From: Bacteroides coprosuis DSM 18011
GTDB lineage: Bacteria > Bacteroidota > Bacteroidia > Bacteroidales > Bacteroidaceae
Length of the DNA stretch: 64,000 nt
Assembly: GCA_000212915.1 (NCBI GenBank)
Contig: CM001167.1
Span: 235,780 to 299,779 of the forward strand
Direction of reading: 5' to 3'
Each line of letters starts with the position of its first letter. The stretch's first letter is position 1. Position numbers and translations under genes: made by a program. This document shows, in pieces, positions 29,843-39,415 of this stretch. The notes under the pieces are model-generated. The model did no database searches. It was not told the DNA's origin and saw nothing but the letters and a program-made list of their open reading frames with translations.

Positions 29843-30226
29843 TTATTTTTTTGCTGCTTTAGGGCGTTTTGTTCCGTATTTAGAACGTCTTTGTTTACGA
29901 TCTGCAACACCTGCTGTATCTAGTGTTCCACGTACAATATGGTAACGAACACCTGGAAGATCTTTAACACGACCACCACGCACTAAAACGATTGAGTGTT
30001 CTTGTAAGTTGTGACCTTCTCCTGGGATATAAGAGTTCACCTCTTTTTGGTTAGTCAAACGTACACGAGCAACTTTACGCATTGCAGAGTTTGGTTTTTT
30101 AGGAGTAGTAGTATATACTCTCACACAAACGCCACGTCTTTGAGGACATGATTCTAACGCAGGAGAATGACTTTTCTCCTTTAGTACAGAACGTCCTTTT
30201 CTTACTAATTGCTGAATTGTAGGCAT
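29843..30226 (-). CDS. rpsL: 30S ribosomal protein S12
   Basis: 127 residues with the decoding-centre loops [19 protein letters not shown] and [17 protein letters not shown]. Both lysines associated with streptomycin sensitivity (in PKKPNSA and RVKDLPG) are present. It is the first gene of the str/S10/spc/alpha run, with a candidate promoter about 70 nt upstream. Confidence 0.98.
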   Translation of the reverse strand: MPTIQQLVRKGRSVLKEKSHSPALESCPQRRGVCVRVYTTTPKKPNSAMRKVARVRLTNQKEVNSYIPGEGHNLQEHSIVLVRGGRVKDLPGVRYHIVRGTLDTAGVADRKQRRSKYGTKRPKAAKK

Positions 30227-30294
30227 TTCTTAATTGTTTTTGTTATTTATATATTTGTTATTTGTTTTAATTTCAAACGTGTATAATCGGGGTG

Positions 30295-30302
30295 CAAAAT
30301 TA
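30295..30302 (-). promoter_or_regulatory. Candidate -7 element upstream of rpsL
   Basis: Minus-strand TAATTTTG fits TAnnTTTG and lies about 70 nt before the rpsL start codon. A clear TTTG at the -33 position is missing. It would let the ribosomal block be transcribed independently of the DUF3467 gene. Confidence 0.45.
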
Positions 30303-30346
30303 CAAATAATATTTTAATTATCCATAGGCTTGCACTTTTTTCTTTA

Positions 30347-30655
30347 TTAAGCCTCTCCTTTAACATTTCCAATAGGAGGAAGTTCACTCTCTTCACGCAA
30401 TTTTATCTGACCATTTTCTTGCTCATACTTCCTTATATTATCAGACAAAGCATAAAGCAGTCGTTTTGCATGTTCGGGTGCCAATATAATTCTAGATTTA
30501 ACATTAGCTTTTGGAACTCCTGGCATAATTCGAATGAAATCAAGAATAAACTCAGACGATGAATGAGCAATCACTGCTAAATTTGAATAAATACCATCTG
30601 CTATATCATCAGTTAATTCTATTTGTAACTGCTGATTTGAAGTTTGTTCTTTCAT
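30347..30655 (-). CDS. DUF3467 domain-containing protein
   Basis: 102 residues without signal or membrane segment. The core ELTDDIADGIYSNLAVIAHS, then FILDFIRIMPGVPKANVKSR and APEHAKRLLYALSDNIRKYE, matches the DUF3467 family of small proteins found across Bacteroidota. Function unknown. In many Bacteroidales it lies between rpoC and rpsL; here it still precedes rpsL but an acyl-CoA ligase stands where rpoC would be. Confidence 0.85.
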   Translation of the reverse strand: MKEQTSNQQLQIELTDDIADGIYSNLAVIAHSSSEFILDFIRIMPGVPKANVKSRIILAPEHAKRLLYALSDNIRKYEQENGQIKLREESELPPIGNVKGEA

Positions 30656-30753
30656 TTATACACTCTTTTGTTTGTTTTAATATTGTCTTCTGAATATCAG
30701 GGCACTAAGATACTAATTTATCTAATACAAATATTCTAAGTTTATATGATAAT

Positions 30754-30784
30754 TAAAAAAAGAGAGAAGCTTTAACTTCTCTCT
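30754..30784 (-). terminator. Terminator of the acyl-CoA ligase gene
   Basis: AGAGAGAAG and CTTCTCTCT form a perfect 9-bp stem with a 6-nt loop, followed on the minus strand by a run of seven T. It sits just downstream of the ligase stop codon at 30797. Confidence 0.88.
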
Positions 30785-30796
30785 CTGTATTTTAAA

Positions 30797-32602
30797 TTAT
30801 TTTTCATACATTTTATCAATCACCTCTTTATAGTTTTTCGCAATAACGTTCCTGCGAATTTTTAGAGTATTAGTCAACTCCCCTCTTTTCATACTAAAAG
30901 GTTCTTTTAGAAGTGTAAAGTGCTTAATCTGTTCGTAATAGGCAAATTGTTGCTGGAGAGTATCAATACGCCCTTTATACATTTGTAAGATCTGTGGATG
31001 CGTTAGCAGCTCATCCAAATTGGCATACTGGATTCCATGCTCCTTAGCATACTCTTCCACTTTACTATAGACAGGAACTATTAAGGCAGATACAAATTTT
31101 CTTTGATCAGCAATTAATGCTATTTGATCTATAAATTGATCTATTACTAATCTAGTTTCTAATGCCTGAGGTGCTATATATTTTCCATTGGAAGTTTTAA
31201 ATAAATCTTTAAGACGTCCTGTCATATATAGTTCCCCATCTTTCATGTAGCCAATATCTCCTGTATGAAACCAGCCATCGGCAGTAAAAGCCTGGGCTGT
31301 TGCATCAGGTTTTTTATAATAACCTTGGGTAATCGTTTTTCCTTTCAATAAAATCTCACTCTCATCGCCAATCTTTACTTGCACATTATCCAAAACCTGA
31401 CCAACTGATCCGATTTGAAAATGAGTCTTCCATGTACAAGATACTGTGGCTGTAGATTCTGTCAGCCCATAGCCAGTAATTACGTTTATCCCTACAGCAT
31501 AAACAAACTCAGCAACTTCTACTGGAAGCGCAGCTCCAGCAGTTGGGAAGAAATTACCGTTTTCAATACCAATTGTTTTTTTAAGAAGTTGCATTACTGT
31601 CTTCTCATAAAACTTGTATTTAAGATGTAACATTCGAGGTGGCTTTTTACCTAAACGGATATAGTTTAGGTTATGCTCACGACCCACTTTAACAGCATTG
31701 AGCATAAGTTGCTTCATGGGACCAGATGTATTATCTATTTTATCTTTAACACCTAAATATACTTTTTCCCAAAAACGAGGGACACTGCACATTAATGTTG
31801 GTCTAATTTCTTTTATTGCTATCTGAATATCTTGAGGGACCAAATTGATACACACTTGCACCCCTCTACTTACGCAGATATAAACCCACCCTCTCTCAAA
31901 TACGTGAGTTAGAGGTAAAAAATTCAAGGATATATCCTTGTCTGTAATATCAACCAGACGTAAATCGTGAATACGAATAGCTTCTAAGTAATTAGAGTGA
32001 TGTAACATTACTCCCTTAGGCTCCCCAGTAGTTCCTGATGTATATAAAATATTAGCTAAATCAGTTTCACTAGCTTTCGCTGTTCTTTGCTCAACAATAT
32101 CATTATACGACAAATCTTTACCCAAGGATAAAAAGTCTTCAAAATAAATAGACGATTTATCTCTAGGATCAAGTACAACTTTTTTATCAAATATGATAAT
32201 CTGTTTTAAGGAATGACAATGTCCTAAAACTCTAATTGCTGCATCGTACTGATACTGTTGCCCCACAAATAAGAAACGAATATTCGCATCGTTAATCATA
32301 TATTGAGCTTGCGCCGGAGAACTTGTCGCATAGAAAGGTATTGTAACCGCACGATTTGCGTAGGCAGCAAAATCTACGTAAAGACATTCAGGTTTATTTT
32401 CTGAAAAGATACCTATATTTTCGGTTTCTTCAACTCCCAATGCTACAAGAGCATTAGCAGTTTGTCTTACTGTTTGAGAAAATTGTTTCCAAGTAATAGG
32501 AATCCATTGAGATAATTCGTAATCCCTATACTTCAGTGCAATTCGATCACCATATTTCTCAGCTTGGCGATGAACTAAAACAGATAAATGATGGTATATC
32601 AT
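30797..32602 (-). CDS. Long-chain fatty acid-CoA ligase (AMP-forming)
   Basis: 601 residues of the AMP-dependent synthetase family. The phosphate-binding loop is YTSGTTGEPKGVM at about 187-199. Other motifs are GYGLTEST and the hinge/adenylate motif DGWFHTGDIGYMKDGELYMT, with the catalytic-lysine segment KRGELTNTLKIRR near the end. It activates fatty acids with ATP and CoA for phospholipid synthesis or turnover. It is monocistronic, with its own -7 element and terminator. Chain-length preference cannot be read. Confidence 0.93.
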   Translation of the reverse strand: MIYHHLSVLVHRQAEKYGDRIALKYRDYELSQWIPITWKQFSQTVRQTANALVALGVEETENIGIFSENKPECLYVDFAAYANRAVTIPFYATSSPAQAQYMINDANIRFLFVGQQYQYDAAIRVLGHCHSLKQIIIFDKKVVLDPRDKSSIYFEDFLSLGKDLSYNDIVEQRTAKASETDLANILYTSGTTGEPKGVMLHHSNYLEAIRIHDLRLVDITDKDISLNFLPLTHVFERGWVYICVSRGVQVCINLVPQDIQIAIKEIRPTLMCSVPRFWEKVYLGVKDKIDNTSGPMKQLMLNAVKVGREHNLNYIRLGKKPPRMLHLKYKFYEKTVMQLLKKTIGIENGNFFPTAGAALPVEVAEFVYAVGINVITGYGLTESTATVSCTWKTHFQIGSVGQVLDNVQVKIGDESEILLKGKTITQGYYKKPDATAQAFTADGWFHTGDIGYMKDGELYMTGRLKDLFKTSNGKYIAPQALETRLVIDQFIDQIALIADQRKFVSALIVPVYSKVEEYAKEHGIQYANLDELLTHPQILQMYKGRIDTLQQQFAYYEQIKHFTLLKEPFSMKRGELTNTLKIRRNVIAKNYKEVIDKMYEK

Positions 32603-32628
32603 ATCTTTTTTATTTTGAATTTCAACTA

Positions 32629-32636
32629 CAAAGGTA
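32629..32636 (-). promoter_or_regulatory. Promoter -7 element of the acyl-CoA ligase gene
   Basis: Minus-strand TACCTTTG, identical to the -7 element of rRNA promoter P1, 27-34 nt before the start codon at 32602. The -33 element is not evident. Confidence 0.55.
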
Positions 32637-32784
32637 TGTTATATTATGGAAATATCCCTAAGCCACTATATAATTATTGTAAATAACAACCTTCCACTTA
32701 TTCTCTTTGTTTTAAATAAAACACTCAGTTTATGATTGTTTCCAATTATTATTCTAACTAATTTTATATCGAAAACAGCAAACA

Positions 32785-33843
32785 ATGAATAAATCTGATT
32801 TAATAAAAGAAGCTATTTACTTACTCTCTTCAATTATAGAAATTCCATCTTTTAGCCAAGAGGAAAACAGAGTTTCTGAATTTTTATGCGATTACATAAA
32901 AGCTAAAGGTTTTACTCCTCAAAAAATAGGTAACAATCTATTATTTAATAGAAAAGAGATCCAAAATGTTCCCACAATATTGTTAAATTCTCATATAGAC
33001 ACAGTAAAACCTGTCTCAACTTGGACAAAAGACCCATTAAAAGCCAATATAGTCAATGACAAAATCTATGGACTAGGTAGTAATGATGCAGGAGCTAGCC
33101 TTGTTACTCTATTACTAACGACATTAAATTTACCGGTGAGTCAGAAGTATAATTTAGTATTTTGTGCATCGGCAGAAGAAGAAATTAGCGGTAAAAATGG
33201 AATAACACAAGTATTAAACCTCTACGAAAACAAATTTGATTTAGCAATTGTAGGTGAACCAACGAGTATGCAGCCAGCTGTGGCAGAGAAAGGTCTCATG
33301 GTTCTAGATGTTTTCTCTGCAGGGAAAGCAGGGCATGCAGCAAGAGAGGAAGGAATCAATGCTATTTATGAAGCACTGGATGATATCTTATGGTTCAAAA
33401 ACTATTCATTCAAAAAGGTTTCGCCCTTTTTAGGACTAGTAAAAATGAGTGTAACACAAATAAATGCAGGGACACAACACAATGTTATACCCGACTCGTG
33501 CTCATTTGTTGTTGATATTCGAGGAAATGGTTGCTATACAAATAATGAGATTTTAAATATCATTTCTGATAATATAAAATCAAAGGCTATACCCAGATCT
33601 ACTAGACTTAACTCATCACAAATAGAATCCTCTCACCCTATCTATAAGAGACTTCTTGAGCAAGGCTATAAGCCATTTGGATCCCCAACTCTATCCGACC
33701 AAGCACTTATGCCATTTCCTTCTATAAAAATGGGACCAGGAAATTCAAGTAGATCTCATACTGCTGATGAATACATATGTATTCAAGAGATTGAAGACGC
33801 TCTTGATAAGTATTATAATTTACTAAATGGACTAGAACTTTAA
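32785..33843 (+). CDS. M20 family metallodeacylase, ArgE/DapE-like
   Basis: 352 residues with the M20 dinuclear zinc site: H70 and D72 (LNSHIDTVKP), bridging D101 (GLGSNDAGAS), catalytic and ligand glutamates E131-E132 (ASAEEEISG), a later GEPT, and a C-terminal histidine in SRSHTADEY. The dimerisation lid holds AGHAAREEG. Bacteroides make arginine through N-succinylornithine, and their deacylase is this kind of protein, so that role is likely, but DapE-like or peptidase activity is not excluded. It stands alone, divergent from the ligase gene. Confidence 0.82.
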   Translation: MNKSDLIKEAIYLLSSIIEIPSFSQEENRVSEFLCDYIKAKGFTPQKIGNNLLFNRKEIQNVPTILLNSHIDTVKPVSTWTKDPLKANIVNDKIYGLGSNDAGASLVTLLLTTLNLPVSQKYNLVFCASAEEEISGKNGITQVLNLYENKFDLAIVGEPTSMQPAVAEKGLMVLDVFSAGKAGHAAREEGINAIYEALDDILWFKNYSFKKVSPFLGLVKMSVTQINAGTQHNVIPDSCSFVVDIRGNGCYTNNEILNIISDNIKSKAIPRSTRLNSSQIESSHPIYKRLLEQGYKPFGSPTLSDQALMPFPSIKMGPGNSSRSHTADEYICIQEIEDALDKYYNLLNGLEL

Positions 33844-33972
33844 ATAGTTACATTAACAATATCATTCATAGATTAACTCTCTTTTATTTTCGTAGTATAA
33901 GTAATAACACATTTAACCAAAGATAACTATACAAAGTATACAGTTAGTTTTAACCCTGACATGATAACGCTT

Positions 33973-34009
33973 TGACACCGACATGTCATTCTCATATCGG
34001 TGTTATGAC
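33973..34009. repeat. Second copy of the ACACCGACAT inverted repeat
   Basis: TGACACCGACATG faces CATATCGGTGTTATGA across a short loop. The inner stem ACACCGACATG/CATATCGGTGT is 11 bp with one imperfect pair. The same core occurs at 720-790 and 56603-56660. It lies between two convergent genes. Confidence 0.72.
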
Positions 34010-34031
34010 GATACTTTGCTTTAAATAAAAA

Positions 34032-34065
34032 AGCTCTTATTTATGCACACACATAAACAAGAGCT
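34032..34065 (-). terminator. Terminator of the dut-TPR-DUF4292 operon
   Basis: AGCTCTTATTTATG and CATAAACAAGAGCT form a 14-bp stem with a 6-nt loop. The single imperfect pair is a G-U wobble in minus-strand RNA only, and a T-rich run follows on that strand. It lies about 110 nt beyond the DUF4292 stop codon. Confidence 0.75.
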
Positions 34066-34176
34066 AAAAACTCATGCTATTTTAAAAAGCTAGACAAACA
34101 GATATGTTTTATCAAGGACTAAATAATTTTTGGCTTATAAATTCAAGAGAGCATAATATAGAACTATCATCTTAAA

Positions 34177-34746
34177 TTAAAAGAGACCTAAACTTTCTAG
34201 CATTGAGTTGATAGAGCTTTCTATATATTTAGTAGAGATACGTAAAGGTCTTTGCTGAAAAGGAGTATTATCAAACTGGTATAACTCAATGGTAGCACTA
34301 CCAAAGGCATTCCAGCCAAAATCAGAAGCCAATAAAAAAACTTTTTTCTTATTAGACCGAGCAGCATTCCAAACAATTCTTTCAAAAGAATCAAATGATA
34401 CTACTTGAATACCTTTATCATTCATTATGGGGTATGAGGATTTTGCAAAAGTTTTATTTTTCCGATCTAGCACAAGTAAACCTGTGGTAGAATATTCAAG
34501 CACAGCCAGTTCTGACCTCACAACGGGTGCACGAAAAGAAATTCTAGCCATTTTCCCCTTCTCTATGTTTACTATACCATTTATTTTTTCGGCTCCACTC
34601 TCTGTAGGAATAATCAATTCAAACTTACACGTAAGATATCTCACATTCTCATCAAATATTCTTTGAGTAGAAACACAGGATGAAAAGATGAAAACTAAAG
34701 TAAAATAAAATAGATAGACTCTCTTTTTCAAAAAAATGAATCTCAT
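34177..34746 (-). CDS. DUF4292 lipoprotein
   Basis: I start it at 34746, where the ATG overlaps the stop of the TPR gene and gives a lipoprotein signal peptide (FIFSSC, Cys22 from this start). The longer in-frame start runs into the TPR gene. The 189-residue product matches DUF4292, periplasmic lipoproteins of Bacteroidota with a beta-rich, LolA/LolB-like character (NGIVNIEKGKMARISFRAPV). Function unknown, perhaps lipid or lipoprotein handling. Translationally coupled to the TPR gene. Confidence 0.8.
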   Translation of the reverse strand: MRFIFLKKRVYLFYFTLVFIFSSCVSTQRIFDENVRYLTCKFELIIPTESGAEKINGIVNIEKGKMARISFRAPVVRSELAVLEYSTTGLLVLDRKNKTFAKSSYPIMNDKGIQVVSFDSFERIVWNAARSNKKKVFLLASDFGWNAFGSATIELYQFDNTPFQQRPLRISTKYIESSINSMLESLGLF

Positions 34747-36485
34747 TCTGCGATATATTTTTTCTTTTTGATTTTGGACGTAATCATTGAACCTGCTCCT
34801 AATTCTTCTGCTTGTATCCAATATTCTAGAGCTTTCTCTTTCTCTCCTAGTTTAAAATATATATCTCCAGCATGTTCTATAACTACCCCACTCTCATTTC
34901 CTCCATTTTCAAGGGCAGCATCAATATAAACCTTTGCCTCAGTATATCTTTTAAGCTCAAAAAGAATCCATGCATACGTATCTAAGAATGTTGGATTTTT
35001 AGGTTCTGCTTCAACAGTTTTCTTACTCATTGCTTCAGCTTTACTTAAATCTTTACGCTGTATAGATAAATAATAAGCATAGTTATTCAGAACTCCACTA
35101 TTCGTAGGATTATACTCTAAGGCTTTATCATAAGCCTCATATAGCTTATCGTACTGAGATAAAGAATGGTATCCATCACCTCTCAAAGCATAAAAATCGG
35201 AAATAAGCTCTTTGGGAGTAGATTCGTCTACTACAGCTAAAGCTTGAGAAACAGTACTCAATAATTTCTCATAATCTTCTGCCTGATTATAAGCGATAGC
35301 TAAATAAAAGTAAAACTCAATTGTGCCTGGACTTGACAGGATTCCTCCTTCACAGATTTCAATCACTTTTTTATAATCATCTTCTCTAATTGCCATACCT
35401 AAGAGCATCAATCTCGAAGGAGTATTAGTTGGATCTAGTTTCAAAATGTGTTCTAACACAGGTTTAGTCTCTTTCTCCTTTTTCTGACTCATCAAATACT
35501 GGGTATACAACATTGGTATCTGATCATCTGCAGGATTTAGCTCTATTGCTTTTTCAAATAGTCCCATAATTTGGACTGTGTCTTCCTGAGCTTTAAAGAT
35601 GTATTGACGCATTAAATTCAACTTTAAATCCATCTCTGCTTTAGGGTTATAAAGTATTTTCTCTAATTCCGAAATATATTTTTCTTTTTGATCAGTTTCA
35701 TTATAATAATTAGCTAATGCATATATAGCCATTGGAAAATCAGGATCTTGCTCCAACACTTTATTTAATAAGGTTAGTGCTTGCTTCTTTTTCCCATTGT
35801 TCAAATATAAATCCGCTAAAATCACTTGATACTTCAAATCATTAGGATATGTGCTTACTAAATCGCCCATTTCACTGAAAGCTTTTTTTTCCTCATTTTT
35901 GAGTAAGTATACTTTAAATTTCTGCATACTGATCTGCTCACTTTTCCCTAATTTCCTCTCTAGTTGATTCAGACCTGCTATGATTTTATCATAATCTTGT
36001 GATTGAGCATATAAGTCTAGCAATTGAAACTGCAAAGCCGATTTGTCAGGAAAGCGATGTGTCATCAATTCTAGCTGCTTTATAGCTTCCTCTTCATTTT
36101 CAGGAGAGTTATATAAAGCAAAGAAGAAGGACTCATTATACCAATAGTTCAAACTATCTAACTGAACAGCCTTTTGAAAAGAGGTAAGTGCATCAGGAAG
36201 TTGATTCATATTCATATTGAGAGCACCTATTTGATAGTAAGCTTCCGCTTTGGCTGGATCAATTTCAATACAATGAGTAAAGAGAGCATAAGCATCATCC
36301 AAATTCCCTTTATTCTTTTGAACCATACCTTCTAAAAAATAATAAGAATACTTTCGATCCTCATTACCAACTAAAGTTTCTAATAGAACGGAATCTTTTT
36401 CTACTTTCTCTTGAGCATTTACTTTAAGAGTTATCAGAAGAAAAAGAGACATACAACATACTATTCGCAATACACTTCTTTTCAT
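34743..36485 (-). CDS. Exported tetratricopeptide-repeat protein
   Basis: 580 residues from the ATG at 36485. This start gives a signal peptide (about 1-25, ending NAQ) and avoids overlap with dut. At least ten TPR-like helical pairs follow, e.g. AEAYYQIGALNMNMNQLPDA and SGVLNNYAYYLSIQRKDLSK. TPR arrays are protein-binding scaffolds; partner and role are unknown. It lies between dut (10 nt) and the DUF4292 lipoprotein (4-nt overlap), a grouping common in Bacteroidales. Confidence 0.85.
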   Translation of the reverse strand: MKRSVLRIVCCMSLFLLITLKVNAQEKVEKDSVLLETLVGNEDRKYSYYFLEGMVQKNKGNLDDAYALFTHCIEIDPAKAEAYYQIGALNMNMNQLPDALTSFQKAVQLDSLNYWYNESFFFALYNSPENEEEAIKQLELMTHRFPDKSALQFQLLDLYAQSQDYDKIIAGLNQLERKLGKSEQISMQKFKVYLLKNEEKKAFSEMGDLVSTYPNDLKYQVILADLYLNNGKKKQALTLLNKVLEQDPDFPMAIYALANYYNETDQKEKYISELEKILYNPKAEMDLKLNLMRQYIFKAQEDTVQIMGLFEKAIELNPADDQIPMLYTQYLMSQKKEKETKPVLEHILKLDPTNTPSRLMLLGMAIREDDYKKVIEICEGGILSSPGTIEFYFYLAIAYNQAEDYEKLLSTVSQALAVVDESTPKELISDFYALRGDGYHSLSQYDKLYEAYDKALEYNPTNSGVLNNYAYYLSIQRKDLSKAEAMSKKTVEAEPKNPTFLDTYAWILFELKRYTEAKVYIDAALENGGNESGVVIEHAGDIYFKLGEKEKALEYWIQAEELGAGSMITSKIKKKKYIAE

Positions 36486-36495
36486 AATTCTTTTT

Positions 36496-36930
36496 TTATT
36501 CTTTTCCTGTATGACCAAAGCCACCTTTGCCCCGTTGGGTTTCATCTAAGCTAGAAACTTCTTCCCAATCAATATGCTCATATTTAGCAATTACCATTTG
36601 AGCAATACGGTCTCCATTTCGAACAACAAACTCTGTATCCGATAAGTTTGCCATAATTATACCTATCTCCCCTCTATAATCAGCGTCAATTGTACCAGGA
36701 GTATTCAATAAAGTAATTCCACTTTTCAAAGCCAATCCACTTCTTGGTCGTATTTGTGCTTCATAGCCTTCAGGAATAGACAAAAACAATCCAGTTGGTA
36801 TTAATTTTCTTTCCATAGGCTTTAACACAATGGCACCTTCAACATTTGCACGAATGTCCATACCAGCAGACAATAGGGTTGCATAATTTGGTAATTGATT
36901 CTTTGAACGATTAATTATTTTTATTTTCAT
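36496..36930 (-). CDS. dut: Deoxyuridine 5'-triphosphate nucleotidohydrolase (dUTPase)
   Basis: 144 residues with all trimeric dUTPase motifs: [41 protein letters not shown] and [10 protein letters not shown] at the C terminus. It splits dUTP to dUMP and diphosphate, keeping uracil out of DNA and supplying dTMP synthesis. First gene of the dut-TPR-DUF4292 operon, divergent from the dGTPase gene 125 nt away. Confidence 0.97.
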   Translation of the reverse strand: MKIKIINRSKNQLPNYATLLSAGMDIRANVEGAIVLKPMERKLIPTGLFLSIPEGYEAQIRPRSGLALKSGITLLNTPGTIDADYRGEIGIIMANLSDTEFVVRNGDRIAQMVIAKYEHIDWEEVSSLDETQRGKGGFGHTGKE

Positions 36931-37055
36931 ATCCTCATAAATGTATTAAATAACGAAAATAGGCATTTTAGGGAGATTATTTATACATTTAAAGTAAAAT
37001 AACCTATAACTTATCAAAGAGAGAATCTAGATAGATAGCACTTAATAAATTATAT

Positions 37056-38387
37056 ATGATGAATTGGAAACAGCTCTTATCCACTAAGAGATTTGGATTG
37101 GAAGACATACATAAACATACAGCAAAGAATAGAACTGAGTTTCAAAGAGACTATGACAGATTGATTTTTTCGGCTCCATTCAGAAGACTTCAAAATAAAA
37201 CTCAAGTATTTCCTTTACCAGGAAGTGTATTTGTTCACAACCGTTTAACTCATAGCTTGGAGGTATCTTGTGTAGGTAGATCCTTAGGAAATGCTGTATC
37301 TCAAGAATTAATAAAAAGGGACCCCTTACTAGAAAAAGAAACTCTGATAACAGAAATAGGCTCTATTATAGCAGCTGCTTGCTTGGCTCATGACCTAGGA
37401 AACCCTCCTTTTGGACATTCAGGAGAACAAGCTATTTCGTCCTATTTTTCTGAAGGAGAAGGAAGTAAAATTAAAAAAGAATTAAATACAGATTTTTGGC
37501 AAGATATAATCCATTTTGAAGGGAATGCGAATGCATTACGTTTACTTACGCACCAATTTAATGGCCGAAGAGAAGGAGGGTTTGCCATGACCTATAGCAC
37601 ACTTGCTTCTATAGTCAAATACCCCTACGAATCTTTTATAGCAGGAGATAAATCAAAATTTGGATTTTTCTACAGTGAAAAGGAGAGTTATATCAAAATT
37701 GCATCAGAATTAGGAATAATAATCAAGGAAAATGAGCCTAGAAGATACGCTAGACATCCTCTAGTGTATCTTGTAGAAGCAGCTGATGATATTTGTTATC
37801 AACTTATGGACATAGAAGATGCACATAAGTTAAGAATACTATCAACAACAGAAACAAAAGAGCTTTTACTCAATTATTTAAATACAAAACAATTGGATAG
37901 AGCCAAGCATGTTTTTAATATTGTTTCAGATACCAACGAACAAATAGCCTATCTACGTTCTACAATTATAGGTAACCTAGTTAAAGAATGCACTCATATA
38001 TTTACTGAAAATGAGGCTACAATTTTAAATGGAAATTTTGAAGGAGATTTGATTTCACACCTTCCAGAAAGATCAAAGAATGCTTATAACTTATGTAAAA
38101 AAGTAGCCTATTCTAAGATATACAAGGCAAAGGATGTTGTTGATATCGAATTGGCGGGCTATAAAATCATAAGCACCCTACTCAATCACTATATAAGTGC
38201 AATACAAGAGCCCGAAAAAGCTTATTCGAAACTATTAATAAATAGAGTTTCAGGGCAGTATGATATACAATCAGGTGATTTTAATCAGAGAGTACAAGCT
38301 GTACTAGATTTTGTTTCTGGAATGACTGATATTTATGCCTTAGATCTTTATAGAAAGATAAATGGACAAAGCTTACCAGCTATTTAA
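37056..38387 (+). CDS. dgt: dGTPase-like deoxynucleoside triphosphate triphosphohydrolase
   Basis: 443 residues of the HD superfamily. H66 (NRLTHSLEV), H112-D113 (CLAHDLGNPPFGHSGE) and a later Asp in VEAADDICYQL form the metal site. It releases tripolyphosphate from dGTP or other dNTPs and so shapes the dNTP pool. The double ATG makes the first residue uncertain. Divergent from dut, another dNTP-sanitising enzyme; shared control is possible but not shown. Confidence 0.93.
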   Translation: MMNWKQLLSTKRFGLEDIHKHTAKNRTEFQRDYDRLIFSAPFRRLQNKTQVFPLPGSVFVHNRLTHSLEVSCVGRSLGNAVSQELIKRDPLLEKETLITEIGSIIAAACLAHDLGNPPFGHSGEQAISSYFSEGEGSKIKKELNTDFWQDIIHFEGNANALRLLTHQFNGRREGGFAMTYSTLASIVKYPYESFIAGDKSKFGFFYSEKESYIKIASELGIIIKENEPRRYARHPLVYLVEAADDICYQLMDIEDAHKLRILSTTETKELLLNYLNTKQLDRAKHVFNIVSDTNEQIAYLRSTIIGNLVKECTHIFTENEATILNGNFEGDLISHLPERSKNAYNLCKKVAYSKIYKAKDVVDIELAGYKIISTLLNHYISAIQEPEKAYSKLLINRVSGQYDIQSGDFNQRVQAVLDFVSGMTDIYALDLYRKINGQSLPAI

Positions 38388-38391
38388 AAGC

Positions 38392-38415
38392 ACAAGACTC
38401 TACTCCGAGTCTTGT
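38392..38415. terminator. Hairpin between convergent dgt and GNAT genes
   Basis: ACAAGACTC and GAGTCTTGT form a perfect 9-bp stem with a 6-nt loop. It overlaps the stop codon of the acyltransferase gene and follows the dgt stop by a few bases. Only a short U-rich stretch follows on either strand, so it is a probable two-way terminator. Confidence 0.5.
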
Positions 38416-39395
38416 ACAGGATAGAAAACTTTATTCATACCAGAAGTCAGAGTTCCATAGTCGCCATTTCTTTCATCAACAAATGATTGGATATGGCGCA
38501 TTCTCTTTTCTTCTAAAATTTCATCTACAGCAATTAGAATTCCTGTTTCTTCAACCTCGCCAAAACCATAATTTATAGCCGTTCCAAACATTTTCATGGT
38601 TGGACTTAAGCTCATATAAGCATTTACAAGTGGGGGTATATTATATCCTAATTTTCTAACCTCTGCATTCAATATTTTGTAGTCATCTTTAAATGTTTTC
38701 TCACAAAACAATTCTGATAATTCAGAAGGATCGCTCTCTAACATTAAAGGTTTTATAGGTAAAATTAAATTCTCTTTATCACCAAAATGTTTACGCAAAA
38801 AATAAAGGATCATATCTCTACCATGCTTATGAAAGTTTGGATACATGGTTACTTTCCCAAAAAAGTACTTTACCGTAGGCATAATAACAGTCAAAGCTCC
38901 TAAACCATCCCATAAATTGTCTAAAGCAAAAAGGCCTTTCCTCCCCGCCCTAGTTGACTGATACTCCAAAGTCACAAAAGATCTCCCTAACTCAATAGTT
39001 GTAGGTAAGTAATCTTTAATGAACTTATCCGAGAATTTAAATAGATGAGATGTTGCTATTTGCGGAATACCATTCTCTATTTCTACATCTGTACCTAGAA
39101 TATAGCGATAACCACCCAATATCTCTTCACTCTCAGGATCCCATACTAACAATTGCTTATAGGAATTTTCAGAGATATCGAATTCATCAATATCTATAGA
39201 TTTACCAGTTCCACCACCTGCTGCACGAAAAGCAATTTCTCTTAATCGCCCAATTTCACGCATTGTATTCGGAGAATCTTGGTGAGTAATGACATAGATT
39301 TGATTCTGACTTTTATTGGTCATTCTCAATCTTTTCTCTTCAGTTAATTCTGCCTTGATGAGGTCTTTATCTACCGCCTCAATAATCTTTTCCAT
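38400..39395 (-). CDS. GNAT-fold N-acyltransferase, GlsB-like (glycine lipid synthesis)
   Basis: 331 residues resembling the hemolysin-like/OlsB-type acyltransferases (YVITHQDSPNTMREIGRLRE, ELGRSFVTLEYQSTRAGRKG). In Bacteroides thetaiotaomicron a protein of this type, GlsB, N-acylates glycine and the neighbouring PlsC-type GlsA adds a second acyl chain, giving glycine lipids. The same pair lies here, 20 nt apart on the minus strand, so the role is well supported by context but not proved. Confidence 0.8.
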   Translation of the reverse strand: MEKIIEAVDKDLIKAELTEEKRLRMTNKSQNQIYVITHQDSPNTMREIGRLREIAFRAAGGGTGKSIDIDEFDISENSYKQLLVWDPESEEILGGYRYILGTDVEIENGIPQIATSHLFKFSDKFIKDYLPTTIELGRSFVTLEYQSTRAGRKGLFALDNLWDGLGALTVIMPTVKYFFGKVTMYPNFHKHGRDMILYFLRKHFGDKENLILPIKPLMLESDPSELSELFCEKTFKDDYKILNAEVRKLGYNIPPLVNAYMSLSPTMKMFGTAINYGFGEVEETGILIAVDEILEEKRMRHIQSFVDERNGDYGTLTSGMNKVFYPVQDSE

Positions 39396-39415
39396 ATGTT
39401 ACCAGTGGTATTTCT

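Noticed and set aside
30347-30655. DUF3467 gene as part of a new defence or toxin-antitoxin pair
   Set aside because: It is a widespread conserved Bacteroidota gene next to rpsL and has no partner of that kind.
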